Assembly: GCA_003562475.1 (NCBI GenBank) | Contig: PWUU01000069.1 | Coordinates: forward strand, 1-64,000 | Source of the DNA: Dehalococcoidia bacterium | GTDB taxonomy: Bacteria > Chloroflexota > Dehalococcoidia > GIF9 > AB-539-J10 | Direction: 5' to 3' | DNA: 64,000 nt | Part shown: one piece after another, positions 25,154-34,579 of the stretch | How the letters are laid out: each line of letters begins with the position of its first letter | How positions within the stretch are numbered: the stretch's first letter is position 1 | Translations under genes and position numbers: made by a program | The notes under the pieces: generated by a model | The model's input: only the letters and a program-made list of their open reading frames with translations | Told to the model about the DNA's origin: nothing | The model's database searches: none

Positions 25154-27088
25154 CTACAATCCCCCATTGATCTTGCCGGCAGCCTCGCGAATCTCATCGA
25201 CGGAAGCTTCCTCCTCAACGGTCGACAGGTCTCCTATATCCTTGCCCGTCAACAGTGCCCGCATGACTCGCCGCATTATCTTGCCGCTCTTGGTCTTGGG
25301 CAGCATATTGACGAACTGAATATCCCCGATGACAACGATCGGTCCCATCGACTGTCGCACATGAGCGATGAGCTCTTTCTTGAGCTCCTCACTGGGCTGA
25401 TAGTCCTTGGACAGCACCACAAACGCACTCGCGACTTCTCCACGCAACTCATCGGGAACGCCCGACACTCCCGCCTCGACAACTGCGGGATGGGAGATCA
25501 GGGCGCTCTCAATCTCTACCGTACCTACGCGGTGGGCCGCGATCTTGATCACTTCGTCAGCGCGGCCGGCGAACCAGATGTACCCGTCCTCATCCTTTGA
25601 CGCGGAATCGCCCGCGTAATACATGCCCCTGGTGCCTTCCTTCGTCTCCCAGTAGTCCGTCTTGTAGCGCTCAGCCTCTCCCCAGAGCGTGGACGTCAGT
25701 CCAGGAAACGGCTTCTTGATGACCAGCACTCCTTTCTCTCCGGGTTCGCACACATGCCCATCTTTCGCATCAACGATTTCTGCGATGACCCCGGGCACTG
25801 GCACTGCCGATGACCCGGGTTTGATCGGTGCGATTGCAATACCGTAAGCGTTGCCGATAATAGGCCCGCCGGTCTCCGTCTGCCACATATGGTCGATTAC
25901 GGGAACTTCGCCGCCGAAGACCTCGTTCTGCAGCCACTCCCACGCGGCAGGATTGAGCAATTCGCCTGCGCACAGCACACGCTCAACCGAACTCAGATCA
26001 TGCTTGAGCGCTTGCTCGATGCCAAGTCGCCTCAGGCCACGAATGCCGGTGGGGGAGAACCACAGTCCGGTTGCCCTGTTTCGTTCGATCAGATCCCACC
26101 ACATATCCGGTCTGGGATAGTCCGGCGTGCCGGAGAAGAGAATTGAGGTGCAGCCTACCAGTAGCGGGCCGTATATGTTGTAGCTGTGACCAACGATCCA
26201 GCCGATGTCCGACGTACAGAACCAGACGTCGTCTTCTTCGAGGCCGTAGAGCCATTTCGCCATGGAGTAGATAAAAACCTGGTAGCCACCGTGGCGCTGG
26301 ATGGTTACCTTGGGCTTCGCGGTCGTTCCCGACGTTGGCATGACAAACAAAGGGTCGTCCGACGCCATGGGAGTGACATCCGGGCTCTGGTCCTCGGCCT
26401 TGGCGAGAAACTCCTCCCAGGTCATGTCGCGCCCTTCCTTCATCGCAACGTCCGCACTATTCGTCTTAAGGACAACGACCGCCTTGATCTGCGACGGATT
26501 CTCAAGAAGATCCATCGCTTCATCCGCCATGACCTTCAGCGGTACGGGCTTGCCCCGCCTGCTGCCTGCATCCTGGGCAAAGACGTACTGCGTGTCAGTC
26601 AGTGCCAGTCTGTCGACAACCGCACCCGGTGAGAAGCCGGCAAATATCGCCATGTGAATGGCGCCTATCCTTGCACACGCCAGCATGATGACGGCAGCTT
26701 CGATGCCCATCGGCATGTAGATCGCGACCCGATCGCCTTTCTGCACCCCCAGGCCTCGCAGCGCAGCAGCATGCTTCTTCACCATATTCAGCAACTGCAG
26801 GTAGGTCACCGTGCGCGTCTCTCCGGTATCTCCGTCCTCAGCGATAAAAGCGGCCTTCATGCCAAGGCCCTGCTCGACCTTGTAGTCGACGCAGCTGTAG
26901 CACATGTTCGTCAAGCCTCCGGAAAACCAGCGGAAGGTCGGGTAGTCCCACTCGAGCACCGTGTCCCACTGCCTGAACCAGTAGATATCATCCATCGCCG
27001 CTATTGCCGCCTCTTCCCAGAAACCCTCATAGTCTTCTTCGGCTCGCTTCATGAAGCCTATCAGCTGAGGTGGCAGAATCTGTGTCAT
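25154..27088 (-). CDS. acsA: acetyl-CoA synthetase (AMP-forming), acetate/short-chain acyl-CoA ligase
   Basis: This 644-residue adenylate-forming enzyme makes acetyl-CoA from acetate, ATP and CoA. The phosphate loop reads TSGTTAKPK near residue 255, HMWQTETGG carries the acetate-pocket Trp, YAGDSASKDEDGY the hinge Asp, and TKSGKIMRR the catalytic, acetylatable Lys near residue 605. A strong AAAGGAGG site precedes the ATG. It converges with the acyl-CoA dehydrogenase pair, suggesting shared fatty or organic acid metabolism. A somewhat broader short-chain specificity is possible. Confidence 0.94.
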   Translation of the reverse strand: MTQILPPQLIGFMKRAEEDYEGFWEEAAIAAMDDIYWFRQWDTVLEWDYPTFRWFSGGLTNMCYSCVDYKVEQGLGMKAAFIAEDGDTGETRTVTYLQLLNMVKKHAAALRGLGVQKGDRVAIYMPMGIEAAVIMLACARIGAIHMAIFAGFSPGAVVDRLALTDTQYVFAQDAGSRRGKPVPLKVMADEAMDLLENPSQIKAVVVLKTNSADVAMKEGRDMTWEEFLAKAEDQSPDVTPMASDDPLFVMPTSGTTAKPKVTIQRHGGYQVFIYSMAKWLYGLEEDDVWFCTSDIGWIVGHSYNIYGPLLVGCTSILFSGTPDYPRPDMWWDLIERNRATGLWFSPTGIRGLRRLGIEQALKHDLSSVERVLCAGELLNPAAWEWLQNEVFGGEVPVIDHMWQTETGGPIIGNAYGIAIAPIKPGSSAVPVPGVIAEIVDAKDGHVCEPGEKGVLVIKKPFPGLTSTLWGEAERYKTDYWETKEGTRGMYYAGDSASKDEDGYIWFAGRADEVIKIAAHRVGTVEIESALISHPAVVEAGVSGVPDELRGEVASAFVVLSKDYQPSEELKKELIAHVRQSMGPIVVIGDIQFVNMLPKTKSGKIMRRVMRALLTGKDIGDLSTVEEEASVDEIREAAGKINGGL

Positions 27089-27267
27089 CTTGAACGCGCC
27101 TCCTTTACTCTTGCGTGTGCACAGTTGTAGTTATTGCGCCATGGTGGGGCCCTGCGGATTGTAGCAACTGCTTCCCGGTTTACCAAAAAGGACCATCGGC
27201 AGCGTAGTACGGTGTGAACCGGTGCAAGATCGCGTGAACCGGCGTACACATCTGCACCGTAGTGTTC

Positions 27268-28116
27268 CTACCTGCGGCGAACCGCAGCTACGATCCACAG
27301 GGACAGTACAACAACAAGAAAGGGGGACAGCGGCAGTGCGAACCCATGGGGTGTTCGGCGCGTCACGCTGACAACGGGTTTGTCTGGAGGCTGTTGGAGC
27401 AGGAGCCCCTCATCCTGCAATTCGTGGGCGAGCAGACCTGTGCGCATGTACTGTTCCGGCATCCATCCCAGCGGGTTATTCCCTCCGGTAGCCTCCGCCC
27501 AGATCCACCCCGGCTGATCACCAACCGTCAGGAAACGGTTTGCGCGTGGATAGTCCGGGAGGTGCACCAGGACCGCTGCATGTCCAGGTGCCAGGACCAC
27601 AGCCGCGCGCATTCCGGCTCCCACATACATCACCCCCAGAAGAATTGCATGATCCTCGCAGTCGCCATACGCGACGCCGTCCCGATCCACTATCGACAGC
27701 AGCTCATCAGCATTCTGAGCAAACTCGGGATAGCCGAATTGTGAGCTGTCTGACATGTACCGTACACGGTCGCGCGCAAACTCGAAGATCGCCTCGGCAC
27801 GCCGGGTTACGTCCGCGTACTCCCGGCCAAACTGTCGTCCTCGCGCGTATGCGACGTCGGCATTGGCACCCAGACTCTGAGCGGCGATAACAGGATCGAA
27901 TCTGCCATCCTCAATCTTGAAGAAGCCGTCCGGGCCGTACGCACGCGTACGGCAGATGTCCCAATCGTCAAAGACCTCACCGCCCTCCTTGTAGAAGCTC
28001 CCGGAGGGAATCGCCACAACAGCGAGCGGGAATAGAAACAGAACCACTATGCTGCACAGCAGCACGCGGCCCGCACGGGTTCGGGCGCTCCTACAGAGGC
28101 ATTGTAAGTGCTCCAT
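27268..28116 (-). CDS. transglutaminase-like membrane-anchored protein
   Basis: This roughly 282-residue protein has an N-terminal signal anchor (VLLCSIVVLFLFPLAVVAI), an exported transglutaminase-like cysteine protease fold and a C-terminal helix (FLVVVLSLWIVAAV) with a basic end. The catalytic triad is visible as Cys in YGDCEDHA, His in PGHAAVLV, and an acidic residue in WIWAEATG. Substrates are unknown; such domains often cleave or cross-link cell-surface proteins. The frame is open further upstream, but the ATG at 28116 lies in the end of the upstream DUF350 gene and gives a proper signal. Last gene of an operon with pilT. Confidence 0.8.
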   Translation of the reverse strand: MEHLQCLCRSARTRAGRVLLCSIVVLFLFPLAVVAIPSGSFYKEGGEVFDDWDICRTRAYGPDGFFKIEDGRFDPVIAAQSLGANADVAYARGRQFGREYADVTRRAEAIFEFARDRVRYMSDSSQFGYPEFAQNADELLSIVDRDGVAYGDCEDHAILLGVMYVGAGMRAAVVLAPGHAAVLVHLPDYPRANRFLTVGDQPGWIWAEATGGNNPLGWMPEQYMRTGLLAHELQDEGLLLQQPPDKPVVSVTRRTPHGFALPLSPFLVVVLSLWIVAAVRRR

Positions 28117-28567
28117 GAAGAATGAGGCCAAAGAACACAAGGTAGCCAAAGACATACAACCCAACCGCGAGCGGATCCTCATCGACGCTACTGAAACGTA
28201 TGCCGGGCGTGAGCCTGTCCACAATGTGAAGCAGCAGAATCCCGACAAGCAGGCTTATGCCGAAGCTCAGCGCGATCAACCCGAGACGTACAGGATCCAG
28301 GAGGCTTGCGAGCAATCCGGACCCGACGAGGACAGGGCCTGTCACCGCGCCATGGATGACGAGGCCAATCATGATGAGGAACCCGCCGATGAACAGGCCG
28401 ACCGACACCGGGTGCTCTCCAACTCTCTGTCGCTGTCGTATGCCGGGCGTAAGGACATCCAATGCCGAAATGCCCAGCCACGCGAGTAAGGATGCGATCA
28501 GTGCCAGGATCGCCGTCCTGCCAACCCATAGCAGGACCACCTGCGCATAAGTAGCCTCAGTGCCCAT
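28091..28567 (-). CDS. DUF350-like membrane protein with internal duplication
   Basis: This 158-residue protein has four or more membrane helices. Two halves are clearly related: LTPGIRQRQRVGEHPVSVGL (near residue 39) and LTPGIRFSSVDEDPLAVGL (near residue 118), each followed by a helix ending in IHGA or LHGA. This pattern resembles DUF350 proteins. The start codon overlaps the stop of the PilT-like gene (TAATG) and its end overlaps the transglutaminase gene by 26 bases, so the three are tightly coupled. Function is unknown. Confidence 0.75.
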   Translation of the reverse strand: MGTEATYAQVVLLWVGRTAILALIASLLAWLGISALDVLTPGIRQRQRVGEHPVSVGLFIGGFLIMIGLVIHGAVTGPVLVGSGLLASLLDPVRLGLIALSFGISLLVGILLLHIVDRLTPGIRFSSVDEDPLAVGLYVFGYLVFFGLILHGALTMPL

Positions 28568-29640
28568 TAGTATCCATGAATCAGGCGCTGCAACTGGTCC
28601 GGATCGCTGCTCTTCCGCACTGCTTCCTCAGCAGAAATCACGCGCGTATTGACGAGATGGGCCAGCGCCTGGTTGAGCGTTTGCATGCCCTCCCTGCTAC
28701 TCAGCTGCAGCACACTGGTGAGCTCGAATGTCTTGTTGGTACGGATGAGATTGCGCACCGCTCCGTTGGCGACCAGGATTTCAAACACGCCCACGCGGCC
28801 ACGTCCGGTGGCCCTTGGAACAAGCGTCTGCGAGAGAACTCCTTCGATGACCTGAGACAGCTGCAGCCGGATCTGGTGCTGGTGCTCGGGAGGGAACGCG
28901 TCAATGACGCGGTCGACTGTTTGCACGGCATCGACCGTGTGAAGTGTCGCCAGAACGAGGTGTCCGGTCTCGGCAGCCGTAATAGCGGTCGAAATCGTCT
29001 CAAGGTCGCGCATCTCGCCGACCAGAATCACATCGGGGTCGTGCCTGAGTGCATGCTTGAGCGCATTCGCAAACGACCTCGTGTCGTCTCCAAGATCGCG
29101 CTGTGCGATAAGGCACTTCTTGTTATGGTGTAAGAACTCGACAGGATCCTCAATAGTAATGACGTTTCGTGCCTCGCTTTCATTCAGATGGTCGATCATC
29201 GCCGCAAGGGTTGTGCTCTTTCCGCTTCCAGTCGGCCCCGTCACCAGCACAAGACCTCTCGGCTTCATGATCAGCGTCTTGCACACATCGGGCAGGCCAA
29301 ATTCGGCTATAGTCGGAACTACAAAAGGGATGCGACGGAATGCGATGCTCATCGTTCCACGCTGCAGCATCACATTGACACGAAATCGAGCCAGTCCCGG
29401 CACGCTGTAAGCGAAGTCCAATTCAAGTTCTGAGAAGAAGCGTTCCCGCTGGTTCTCCGTGGTTATCTGGCGGAATATCGTTTCAATGTCGCCGGGTGCA
29501 AGCCGCGGCGGATTGTCGGCTGCCACAAGCTGACCGTCAACACGCAGCATCGGTGGCGCAGGAACCCTGAGGTGCAGATCGGATGCGTTTCTATCTGCCA
29601 TGGTGCGGAGCAGATCTTTCGCGTTCATTCGTCTATCCAT
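28567..29640 (-). CDS. PilT-type (type IV pilus retraction family) ATPase
   Basis: This 357-residue cytoplasmic secretion ATPase has an N-terminal domain (DLHLRVPAPPMLRVDG), Walker A GPTGSGKS near residues 134-141, an Asp box ITIEDPVEF, Walker B VILVGEMRD and the His box ETGHLVLATLHT. All are standard for PilT. PilT retracts type IV pili, but no pilin, PilB or PilC gene is nearby; partner genes must lie elsewhere, or it has a different motor role. The start could be the first ATG or the internal one four codons later. It leads the operon with the DUF350 and transglutaminase genes. Confidence 0.92.
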   Translation of the reverse strand: MDRRMNAKDLLRTMADRNASDLHLRVPAPPMLRVDGQLVAADNPPRLAPGDIETIFRQITTENQRERFFSELELDFAYSVPGLARFRVNVMLQRGTMSIAFRRIPFVVPTIAEFGLPDVCKTLIMKPRGLVLVTGPTGSGKSTTLAAMIDHLNESEARNVITIEDPVEFLHHNKKCLIAQRDLGDDTRSFANALKHALRHDPDVILVGEMRDLETISTAITAAETGHLVLATLHTVDAVQTVDRVIDAFPPEHQHQIRLQLSQVIEGVLSQTLVPRATGRGRVGVFEILVANGAVRNLIRTNKTFELTSVLQLSSREGMQTLNQALAHLVNTRVISAEEAVRKSSDPDQLQRLIHGY

Positions 29641-29850
29641 TCTCCTCTGCCAGACTGTTGACTAATGGTAGTCTGTTCCTGTCATTGTGTAAACGTGTCT
29701 GAGCCAATGAGCCCGGCGCACTCGTGTTCTAGTGCCGCCCGAGAGAGCTAACCAGCATCACGCGGCTCGTGGTGCCGCATGGCTCACAAGGACAGCGCCC
29801 TGCATCGCATTCTGCTGCACGAATGCCCTCGATGATGCAGATGTCCGGGT

Positions 29851-29879
29851 TTGTCGTGCTACCAGCGACCTGCTACGCT
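29851..29879 (+). promoter_or_regulatory. promoter candidate of exodeoxyribonuclease III
   Basis: TTGTCG (29851-29856), 17 bases, then TACGCT (29874-29879), 11 bases before the ATG. No Shine-Dalgarno is present, suggesting a very short or absent leader. Confidence 0.35.
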
Positions 29880-29890
29880 AGCTGCGTCAC

Positions 29891-30667
29891 ATGGCGACGA
29901 TGCGCCTGATCAGCTGGAATGTAAACGGAATTCGTGCCGTAGAGAAGCGCGGCTTCTTTGAGTGGCTCGAAGAGGTTTCCCCCGACATCCTCTGTCTCCA
30001 GGAGACCAAAGCGCACCCGGAGCAGCTTAGCAGTGCGCTGCTTTCTCCCAACGGATATCACGTGTACTGGAACCATCCTGAACGGAAAGGCTACAGCGGG
30101 GTAGCCATACTCTCTCGCGAGCAACCTGTCCAGGTCCGTTCAGGCTTCGGCATAGCGCGTTTCGATGACGAAGGAAGGGTGCTCGTGGCCCGTTATCCGG
30201 AATTCCTGTTGTTCAACGTGTATTTTCCCAACGGGAAGCTAAGCGCGGAGCGCCTCGCGTACAAGCTGGACTTCTATAACGCGTTTCTCTCTCACCTCAT
30301 AGAGCTACGACACCAGGGTGAGAGGATGGTCGTTTGTGGTGACTACAACACCGCGCACAAAGAGATCGACCTCGCGCGGCCCAGGGAGAACTCCAAAGTC
30401 TCCGGTTTCTTGCCTGAGGAGCGTGACTGGATGGACCGGCTCACAAGCCATGGCTTCGTGGACACCTTCCGCATGTTCTACAGTGAGGGGGGACACTACA
30501 CCTGGTGGGACCTCAGGACGCGTGCCCGTGAGCGAAACATCGGCTGGCGGCTCGATTACTTCTTCGTAAGCGACAACCTGACGGAATCTGTCCGGGATGC
30601 GCGCATATTGAGCGACGTCACCGGGTCCGACCATTGCCCTGTAAGCCTTACGCTCGCAACAGCGTGA
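29891..30667 (+). CDS. xth: exodeoxyribonuclease III (AP endonuclease)
   Basis: This 258-residue enzyme of the EEP family cuts DNA at abasic sites and removes 3' blocks in base excision repair. Motifs are SWNVNGIRA near residue 10, LCLQETKA with the metal-binding Glu near residue 37, CGDYNTAHKEIDLA, WWDLRTRARERNIGWRLDYFFVS and the C-terminal GSDHCPV with the catalytic His. Two candidate starts are three codons apart. It is a single gene followed by an MtnX-like phosphatase. Confidence 0.95.
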   Translation: MATMRLISWNVNGIRAVEKRGFFEWLEEVSPDILCLQETKAHPEQLSSALLSPNGYHVYWNHPERKGYSGVAILSREQPVQVRSGFGIARFDDEGRVLVARYPEFLLFNVYFPNGKLSAERLAYKLDFYNAFLSHLIELRHQGERMVVCGDYNTAHKEIDLARPRENSKVSGFLPEERDWMDRLTSHGFVDTFRMFYSEGGHYTWWDLRTRARERNIGWRLDYFFVSDNLTESVRDARILSDVTGSDHCPVSLTLATA

Positions 30668-30682
30668 GTCCAGTTGCCCGTG

Positions 30683-30691
30683 TGGTACAAT
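30683..30691 (+). promoter_or_regulatory. extended -10 promoter of the MtnX-like gene
   Basis: TGGTACAAT is an extended -10 box (TACAAT at 30686-30691), 42 bases before the ATG at 30734. No good -35 box is visible, as expected for extended -10 promoters. Confidence 0.4.
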
Positions 30692-30733
30692 GCCGGTCGG
30701 CCCGTCGGACAGGCGGGCCACACGTATGTGACC

Positions 30734-31369
30734 ATGAAGACACTGGTTCAATGCGATTTCGATGGCACTATCACCGAGGAAGACGCGAGTTTCTATCTGC
30801 TCGATGCGTACGCCGAAGGTGACTGGCGTTCGATTCTCCAGGAATACAAAGAGGGGAGGATCACCGTAGGCGAGTTCAACACACGAGCATTCGCCATGAT
30901 CAGGCAGGACGAAGCCACACTGCTGAGCAAGCTCGACGAAAACGTGCGTATAAGACCGGGGTTTCGGGAGTTGCTGGACTACTGTGCCTACCGCGGTTTC
31001 CGCTTCACAATAGTCAGCAACGGACTGCAGTTCTACATCGAGGCCATTCTACGAGCACTTGGAATCAAGGGGGTTGAAGTCCGCGCCGCCACAAATGTCT
31101 TTCACCCGGACGGTGTCAAGGTCCAGTACGTGGCTCCGGACGGGACCATTCTCCAGGATGGCTTCAAGGAAGCCTACATCAAGCTCTTCCTGAGCCAGGG
31201 ATACCGGGTTGTGTATGTGGGAAACGGCACGTCCGATTCGTATGCTTCGCGACACGCCCACGTAGTCTTCGCGACAGGAGACCTTCTGAACTACTACCAG
31301 AGACATGAGCTGCCGTGCATTGCGTTTGACGATCTCTCCGATGTCGTCAACGGGCTCTCGTCACTCTAG
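30734..31369 (+). CDS. MtnX-like HAD-family phosphatase
   Basis: This 211-residue HAD-superfamily phosphatase has motif I DFDGTIT at residues 8-14, motif II VSNGLQFY near residue 96 and motif III/IV YVGNGTSD near residue 160. It resembles MtnX of the methionine salvage pathway (COG4359) and phosphoserine phosphatases; the helical cap fits both. No other mtn genes are nearby, so methionine salvage is only a suggestion. The upstream extension to 30674 crosses the promoter and was rejected. Confidence 0.8.
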   Translation: MKTLVQCDFDGTITEEDASFYLLDAYAEGDWRSILQEYKEGRITVGEFNTRAFAMIRQDEATLLSKLDENVRIRPGFRELLDYCAYRGFRFTIVSNGLQFYIEAILRALGIKGVEVRAATNVFHPDGVKVQYVAPDGTILQDGFKEAYIKLFLSQGYRVVYVGNGTSDSYASRHAHVVFATGDLLNYYQRHELPCIAFDDLSDVVNGLSSL

Positions 31370-31602
31370 CTGGAAACGCCAGAAGCCATGGTTGAGCCAT
31401 GGGCTCTTGTCCGAGCTCCACACTCTCGAGGTCTCACTCACAATCCAGTCCAGCGGCAGTACGTGCGATCGCCTCATTGCCCGCATCTATTGTCTCAGTC
31501 GGCTCAAGAAACGGACGCAGGTCTTCCGTCACAGGACTGGCATTCCTCCTGATGGGGGTGCTGAGTTGCAGGGCCGTGGTACCGCCACACATCGTCGCTT
31601 TC

Positions 31603-34458
31603 TCACGAGGCAACAACCTGCCTAGACTCTCTCCCCAGGATCGGCTTCAGGTAACGACCGGTCACTGATCGCGTATCGCTTGCGATATCTTCGGGGGTGC
31701 CCGACGCCACGAGCCATCCTCCCTCATCACCGGCTCCCGGCCCGAGGTCGAGGATCCAATCTGCGTTCTTGATCACATCAACGTGGTGTTCGATGACCAG
31801 CATCGTATTGCCGTAATCAACGAGTCGCTGCAGCACACTCAGCAGACAATCCACGTCAGCAAATGCGAGGCCGGTTGTGGGTTCGTCCAGTATGTAGAGG
31901 GTGTTTCCAGTGGACCGTCTCGAGAGCTCGGCCGCCAGCTTCACACGTTGCGCTTCGCCGCCAGACAGCGTGGGAGCGGGCTGTCCCAGGTGGACATAGC
32001 CCAGTCCTACATCGCGGAGGGTCTCAAACTTGCGTTTAATTGACGGAATGTTCTCGAAGAAGCCGAGTCCCTCTTCGACCGTCATGTCGAGCACGTCTGC
32101 GATTGTCTTTCCTTTGAACCGAATCTCGAGCGCCTCGCGGTTGTAGCGGCGGCCACCACACACCTCACAGGGAACGGTAACGTCCGACAGAAACTGCATT
32201 TCAATCTGAACAAGACCAGCTCCCTGGCACGCCTCGCAACGCCCTCCCTTGACATTGAAGGAGAACCGCCCGGGCATGTAGCCCCTCGCGCGTGATTCCG
32301 GCACCTGTGCGAACACTTCTCGTATAGGAGTGAAGACGCCGGTATAGGTCACGGGATTGCTGCGAGGAGTCCGGCCGATGGGAGACTGATCGATGTTCAC
32401 CACCTTATCGACAAACTCGACTCCTTCTACGGCGTCACAGGAGCCCGGCTTCTCCTTGGCACGATAAAGCTCACGCGCGAGACGCCTGTAGAGCACCTCA
32501 TTCACAAGGGTACTCTTGCCGGACCCGGAGACTCCGGTTACGCATACGAATTTGCCTAGAGGGATGGCGACATCGATGCTCTTGAGGTTATTCTCCCGCG
32601 CCCCTCGCACGACTATGGACTTCTCATTGCCGGTGCGGCGTGATTCGGGCATGGAGATGCGCAGCTTCCCACTGAGATAGCTCCCCGTAGAGGAGTCTTC
32701 GCATGACATTATGTCTTTGATCGTCCCGGTGGCTACCACGGAACCGCCCCACTTCCCCGCTCCGGGCCCGATGTCTATGATGTGATCCGCGGCCCTCATC
32801 ATTGCCTCGTCGTGCTCGACGACAAGGACGGTGTTACCAAGATCGCGTAGCCGCTCAAGTGTCGCGATAAGGCGCGAATCGTCCGCAGGATGCAATCCAA
32901 CCGTGGGTTCATCGCACACATACAACACGCCGGTGAGCCCACTCCCGATCTGTGTAGCCAGATGGATACGCTGCGCTTCACCGCCGCTGAGCGTGGACGA
33001 TGCCCTGTTGATCGTGATGTAGTCCAGGCCGATATCCCTGAGAAACCCGAGCCTGCTGCCTATCTCCTTGAGCACCTGGCCGGCAATTGTCTTCTCCCTG
33101 GCTGAGATCGCGCCGGGGAGTAGCTCCACCCACGGAAGCGCGGACGACACCGACATCTCAGCCACATCCATAATGTTCAACCCGGCTATCCTCACGGCGA
33201 GGGACTCCGGTTTGAGTCGCTTACCCCTGCATGCAGCACAGGGATGAGATGCCATGTAGCGGCTGATCTCCGCGCGGATTGCGTCGGAATCGGTCTCTCT
33301 AAAACGCCGTTCGAGATTCGGGATGACGCCTTCAAACCGCGTATACCTCTGAATGAGTCCGTTTCGTCCATCATATGTTGCGAGCACCGGCCCACGGTGG
33401 TCGCCATAGAGTATTGTGTGAATCTGCTCCTCAGACAGCTCACGAAGCGGTGTCGAGAGTGAGAAGCCGTCTCTTAATGCAACGGATTCCAGCATACTGC
33501 TGTACCATACCGTCATCGCACCGTTCCTGGCCCAGGGAAATACTGCGCCGTCCGCAATACTCAGGTCACGCCTTGGAACGACGAGATTGGGGTCGATCTC
33601 CCACCTCATCCCGAGGCCGGTGCAGGTGGGACACGCACCGTGCGGGCTGTTGAAACTGAACGTGCGAGGTTCGATCTCTCCCAGGCTGATCCCGCAATAC
33701 GCACACGCGAAGTATTCAGAGAACAGCATCTCCGGGCCATCCAGGACCTTGACCAGCACTATGCCAGAACCAAGTTTCAGGGCAGTCTCGATAGACTCTG
33801 CAATCCGGGTGACGTTTTCCCCGGGAGTTACGACCAGCCTGTCGACCACCGCCTCTATCGAGTGCTTCCTGTTGCGATCGAGAGCGAACTCCTGCGACAG
33901 GTCGCAGACCTCGCCATTGATCCGTACTCTTACGAAGCCCGCTTTGCGGAGATCCTGGAACACATGCTGATGCTCGCCCTTCCGGTCCTTCACGAGGGGA
34001 GAAAGGATCATGATCCTGCTGTCAACGCGAAGGGAGAGTACCGAATCGACGATCTGCTGGACAGTCTGTCGTTGAATCTCCCTTCCGCAACCGGGGCAAT
34101 GTGGATGGCCAATGCGTGCGAACAGGAGTCTAAGGTAATCGTAGATCTCGGTGACAGTCCCCACCGTCGAGCGTGGATTGTGCCCCGGTCCTTTCTGGTC
34201 GATGGAGATGGCAGGACTCAGTCCCTCGATGTAGTCGACATCAGGTTTCTGCATCTGCCCGAGGAACTGGCGGGCATATGCGGAGAGCGATTCCACGTAC
34301 CGGCGCTGACCCTCGGCGTAGATCGTGTCGAATGCCAGTGAGCTCTTGCCGGAGCCCGACACACCCGTGATGACTACCAGCTTCCCACGGGGAATGACAA
34401 CATCAATATCCTTGAGGTTGTGCTCTCGCGCTCCCCTCACCACTATCGCGTCTGCCAT
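31603..34458 (-). CDS. uvrA: UvrABC excinuclease subunit A
   Basis: This 951-residue DNA damage sensor of nucleotide excision repair has two ABC ATPase modules with Walker [13 protein letters not shown] (near residue 33) and [12 protein letters not shown] (near residue 645). Signature motifs LSGGEAQR occur twice, and the zinc modules CAYC/CPTC and CEAC/CEVC are present. Length is normal. The ATG has a TACAAT box ten bases upstream and no Shine-Dalgarno, so translation may be nearly leaderless. uvrB and uvrC are not in the window. Confidence 0.97.
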   Translation of the reverse strand: MADAIVVRGAREHNLKDIDVVIPRGKLVVITGVSGSGKSSLAFDTIYAEGQRRYVESLSAYARQFLGQMQKPDVDYIEGLSPAISIDQKGPGHNPRSTVGTVTEIYDYLRLLFARIGHPHCPGCGREIQRQTVQQIVDSVLSLRVDSRIMILSPLVKDRKGEHQHVFQDLRKAGFVRVRINGEVCDLSQEFALDRNRKHSIEAVVDRLVVTPGENVTRIAESIETALKLGSGIVLVKVLDGPEMLFSEYFACAYCGISLGEIEPRTFSFNSPHGACPTCTGLGMRWEIDPNLVVPRRDLSIADGAVFPWARNGAMTVWYSSMLESVALRDGFSLSTPLRELSEEQIHTILYGDHRGPVLATYDGRNGLIQRYTRFEGVIPNLERRFRETDSDAIRAEISRYMASHPCAACRGKRLKPESLAVRIAGLNIMDVAEMSVSSALPWVELLPGAISAREKTIAGQVLKEIGSRLGFLRDIGLDYITINRASSTLSGGEAQRIHLATQIGSGLTGVLYVCDEPTVGLHPADDSRLIATLERLRDLGNTVLVVEHDEAMMRAADHIIDIGPGAGKWGGSVVATGTIKDIMSCEDSSTGSYLSGKLRISMPESRRTGNEKSIVVRGARENNLKSIDVAIPLGKFVCVTGVSGSGKSTLVNEVLYRRLARELYRAKEKPGSCDAVEGVEFVDKVVNIDQSPIGRTPRSNPVTYTGVFTPIREVFAQVPESRARGYMPGRFSFNVKGGRCEACQGAGLVQIEMQFLSDVTVPCEVCGGRRYNREALEIRFKGKTIADVLDMTVEEGLGFFENIPSIKRKFETLRDVGLGYVHLGQPAPTLSGGEAQRVKLAAELSRRSTGNTLYILDEPTTGLAFADVDCLLSVLQRLVDYGNTMLVIEHHVDVIKNADWILDLGPGAGDEGGWLVASGTPEDIASDTRSVTGRYLKPILGRESRQVVAS

Positions 34459-34526
34459 TGCCCCGGTGATTGTAGCACCGCGTCAGATAGGGCAACAAAG
34501 AGGCGCGTGACGCAGGGTGATGAAGC

Positions 34527-34558
34527 GGCGGCTGGGTGCTCCGGTGCACCCAGCCGCC
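34527..34558 (-). terminator. terminator hairpin after hppA
   Basis: GGCGGCTGGGTGC (34527-34539) and GCACCCAGCCGCC (34546-34558) pair perfectly over 13 bases with a 6-base loop, 22 bases after the hppA stop. There is no long T-run. Confidence 0.65.
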
Positions 34559-34579
34559 GAATTCTCATGTTCCTTGAGA

